A stretch of 12,776 bases of DNA, from assembly GCF_937921625.1 (NCBI RefSeq), contig NZ_CAKZTI010000052.1, positions 1 to 12,776 of the forward strand. The letters run 5' to 3'. A model generated the notes under the pieces. It did no database searches and had not been told where the DNA came from. It was given only the letters and a program-made list of their open reading frames with translations. Shown piece by piece: positions 11,554 to 12,776 of the stretch; the stretch's first letter is position 1, and the number at the start of each line of letters is the position of its first letter. A program made the translations under genes and the position numbers. The stretch is from an uncultured Campylobacter sp. Its GTDB lineage: Bacteria; Campylobacterota; Campylobacteria; Campylobacterales; Campylobacteraceae.

Positions 11554-12776
11554 TTAAATTTTACTCACGTGCACTGCATGAAAAAACCCGCTCACCCGCG
11601 TCCGCTCGCACCAAAACACGTACAAGATCCCGCCGCTGCCGAACATCACCTCGCCGCCTTGCTCGCAGCTTGGAAGCTCGCTGTCAAGCTGCATCAAAAA
11701 CTCCATCTTCTCGCCGCATATCGGACAGCGCGGCACCGAGGCGCCCTGTATCCACGAAGGCTCGCCGCCGATGCGCGCGAGGTTTTGCCTGCTGTTTGAC
11801 ATCCCCAAGTCCTGAGCCGCCCAGCGCGCCGGCGTGGGCGCAAGCACTACTTCGCACTCCTTTATCGGTTCGTCCTGCGCGTATTCCACCTGCGTCCTTT
11901 CGCCGATACGTCGTGGCATACCCTGCGCGTCGTGCTCGTAAAAGACTATCTCGCCTTCGTTTACCTCTCTAACGTGAGCGGCGAGGATTAGGCGCGGCAG
12001 CGATCGCACGGGCAAGTCACGAGGCAGCGGATCAAGCGTGATGAGATGAAATAGCGGATTTTGCGCATCGCAGTCCGACTCGTCCAAGACTCCGCCGAGA
12101 TTATAGCCTGCCTTGCCGCCCTCAAACCGCCAGGTTGGATGGTACTTCGCCAGATGCGGCGCGTAGGGCGCGCCAAAATAGCCACGCGGAAAGATTATGT
12201 GATACACGCGCTGACTGCAGTATCTTTTGAGCCTGAATTTCTCACCGCCAAAGCAAATTTCATCGTTCGGCGCTTTTTGTGATTTATCGGAGTCGGTTTC
12301 GTCCGCGTTAAATTTAACGACGCTTGCCACATTGCACGTTTCATTTAAATTTACGTTAGCTCGCGATACGTTGCGCTCGCTCGTTTGGGTTTGTTTGACG
12401 CCGACACATTCGTCCGCATCCATTTTTAAAATTTCATCCGCTGCCATTTGAGCCGCACCATCTGCGTCAAATTTAGTCCGCTCAAAGGTAAATCCGACAG
12501 CCTCCAGCCAATAGCCGATATACTCAAGCAGATCGCACGGACGGTCGAAAAAATCCTCCGCAAGCGCGAACTCGCAGGCAAATTTCACGTTTCGCGGCTC
12601 GCGGGTTTGCAGCAGGCAGCTAAAAATTTTTTGCTTATCGTCTTTGCTCGTCTGCGGATCCGCAAGCCTCTCGCGCCAGATTTGCGAGCTCTCGTAACTA
12701 AGCCCGCGCCACGGATACTCCGCATAATACGCGCTCTCGTTCGGCTGCAATTTAAAAAGCTCGCCCAGATACGGGT
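11554..12776 (-). CDS. Hypothetical protein with C-terminal CxxC domain (5' end outside the window)
   Basis: At least 406 aa; the frame is open to the window edge (PYLGELFKLQPNESAYYAEY...), so the N-terminus is missing and the TTG at 12750 is not the start. No signal peptide or membrane helix is visible. An N-terminal helical part (to about LEYIGYWLEAVGF) is followed by a polar Asn/Thr/Asp-rich stretch that looks like an insertion. The C-terminal part contains ARIGGEPSWIQ, PRCPICGEKMEFLMQLDSE and GSGGILYVFWCERTRVSGFF. The Cys residues (CPIC and FWC) suggest a zinc ribbon within a domain reminiscent of the YwqG/DUF1963 type, which is also seen near toxin-immunity clusters. Function unknown. 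Part of its 3' end is duplicated at 11003-11070. Confidence 0.8.
   Translation of the reverse strand, partial: PYLGELFKLQPNESAYYAEYPWRGLSYESSQIWRERLADPQTSKDDKQKIFSCLLQTREPRNVKFACEFALAEDFFDRPCDLLEYIGYWLEAVGFTFERTKFDADGAAQMAADEILKMDADECVGVKQTQTSERNVSRANVNLNETCNVASVVKFNADETDSDKSQKAPNDEICFGGEKFRLKRYCSQRVYHIIFPRGYFGAPYAPHLAKYHPTWRFEGGKAGYNLGGVLDESDCDAQNPLFHLITLDPLPRDLPVRSLPRLILAAHVREVNEGEIVFYEHDAQGMPRRIGERTQVEYAQDEPIKECEVVLAPTPARWAAQDLGMSNSRQNLARIGGEPSWIQGASVPRCPICGEKMEFLMQLDSELPSCEQGGEVMFGSGGILYVFWCERTRVSGFFHAVHVSKI

Overview
The window looks like a chromosomal segment of an epsilonproteobacterium, most likely an oral-type Campylobacter close to C. gracilis. The evidence is the mid-40s GC content (judged by eye), the many AAATTT/AAAATTTT words between genes, promoters with a T-rich stretch plus G before TATAAT, and two gene blocks that I recall being ordered the same way in C. 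jejuni: gap-pgk-tpiA, and ftsY / thioredoxin-like lipoprotein / 5-formyltetrahydrofolate cyclo-ligase / rny. The species call is an inference from memory.

Left block (1-3700). A minus-strand operon gap-pgk-tpiA, with 1-nt and overlapping junctions, encodes three consecutive enzymes of lower glycolysis/gluconeogenesis. Divergent from it, behind a strong TATAAT promoter, is a small lipoprotein that resembles MliC lysozyme inhibitors. It is followed by a long-stem inverted repeat and three degenerate ~40-nt direct repeats.

Accessory block (3700-6630). A small plus-strand gene, preceded by an 8-bp inverted repeat and a TATAAT box, encodes a Cys-rich CxCG..CW-type protein. An in-frame TAG appears to cut off its conserved C-terminus. 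Convergent with it is a minus-strand operon of a DedA-family membrane protein, a secreted barnase-family ribonuclease with a long hydrophilic linker and all catalytic residues intact, and a barstar-family inhibitor. The three genes are coupled (TAG-CG-GTG, then ATGA). This is the most interesting system in the window: a complete extracellular RNase and immunity pair in a Campylobacter-like genome.

Core block (6631-10852). 5-FCL, rny (RNase Y) and an exported SYLF/Ysc84-domain protein form a minus-strand operon. Divergent from it, a thioredoxin-like lipoprotein and ftsY form a plus-strand operon with a 1-nt overlap.

Right block (10853-12776). Two minus-strand genes of unrecognised function: a 150-aa AT-rich gene, and a >=406-aa gene with a CxxC motif whose 5' end lies outside the window. 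Just beyond the 150-aa gene is a decayed copy of the 3' end of the larger gene, so the region has undergone tandem duplication and loss, as seen in arrays of immunity-like genes. No tRNA, rRNA, CRISPR array or insertion sequence was seen.
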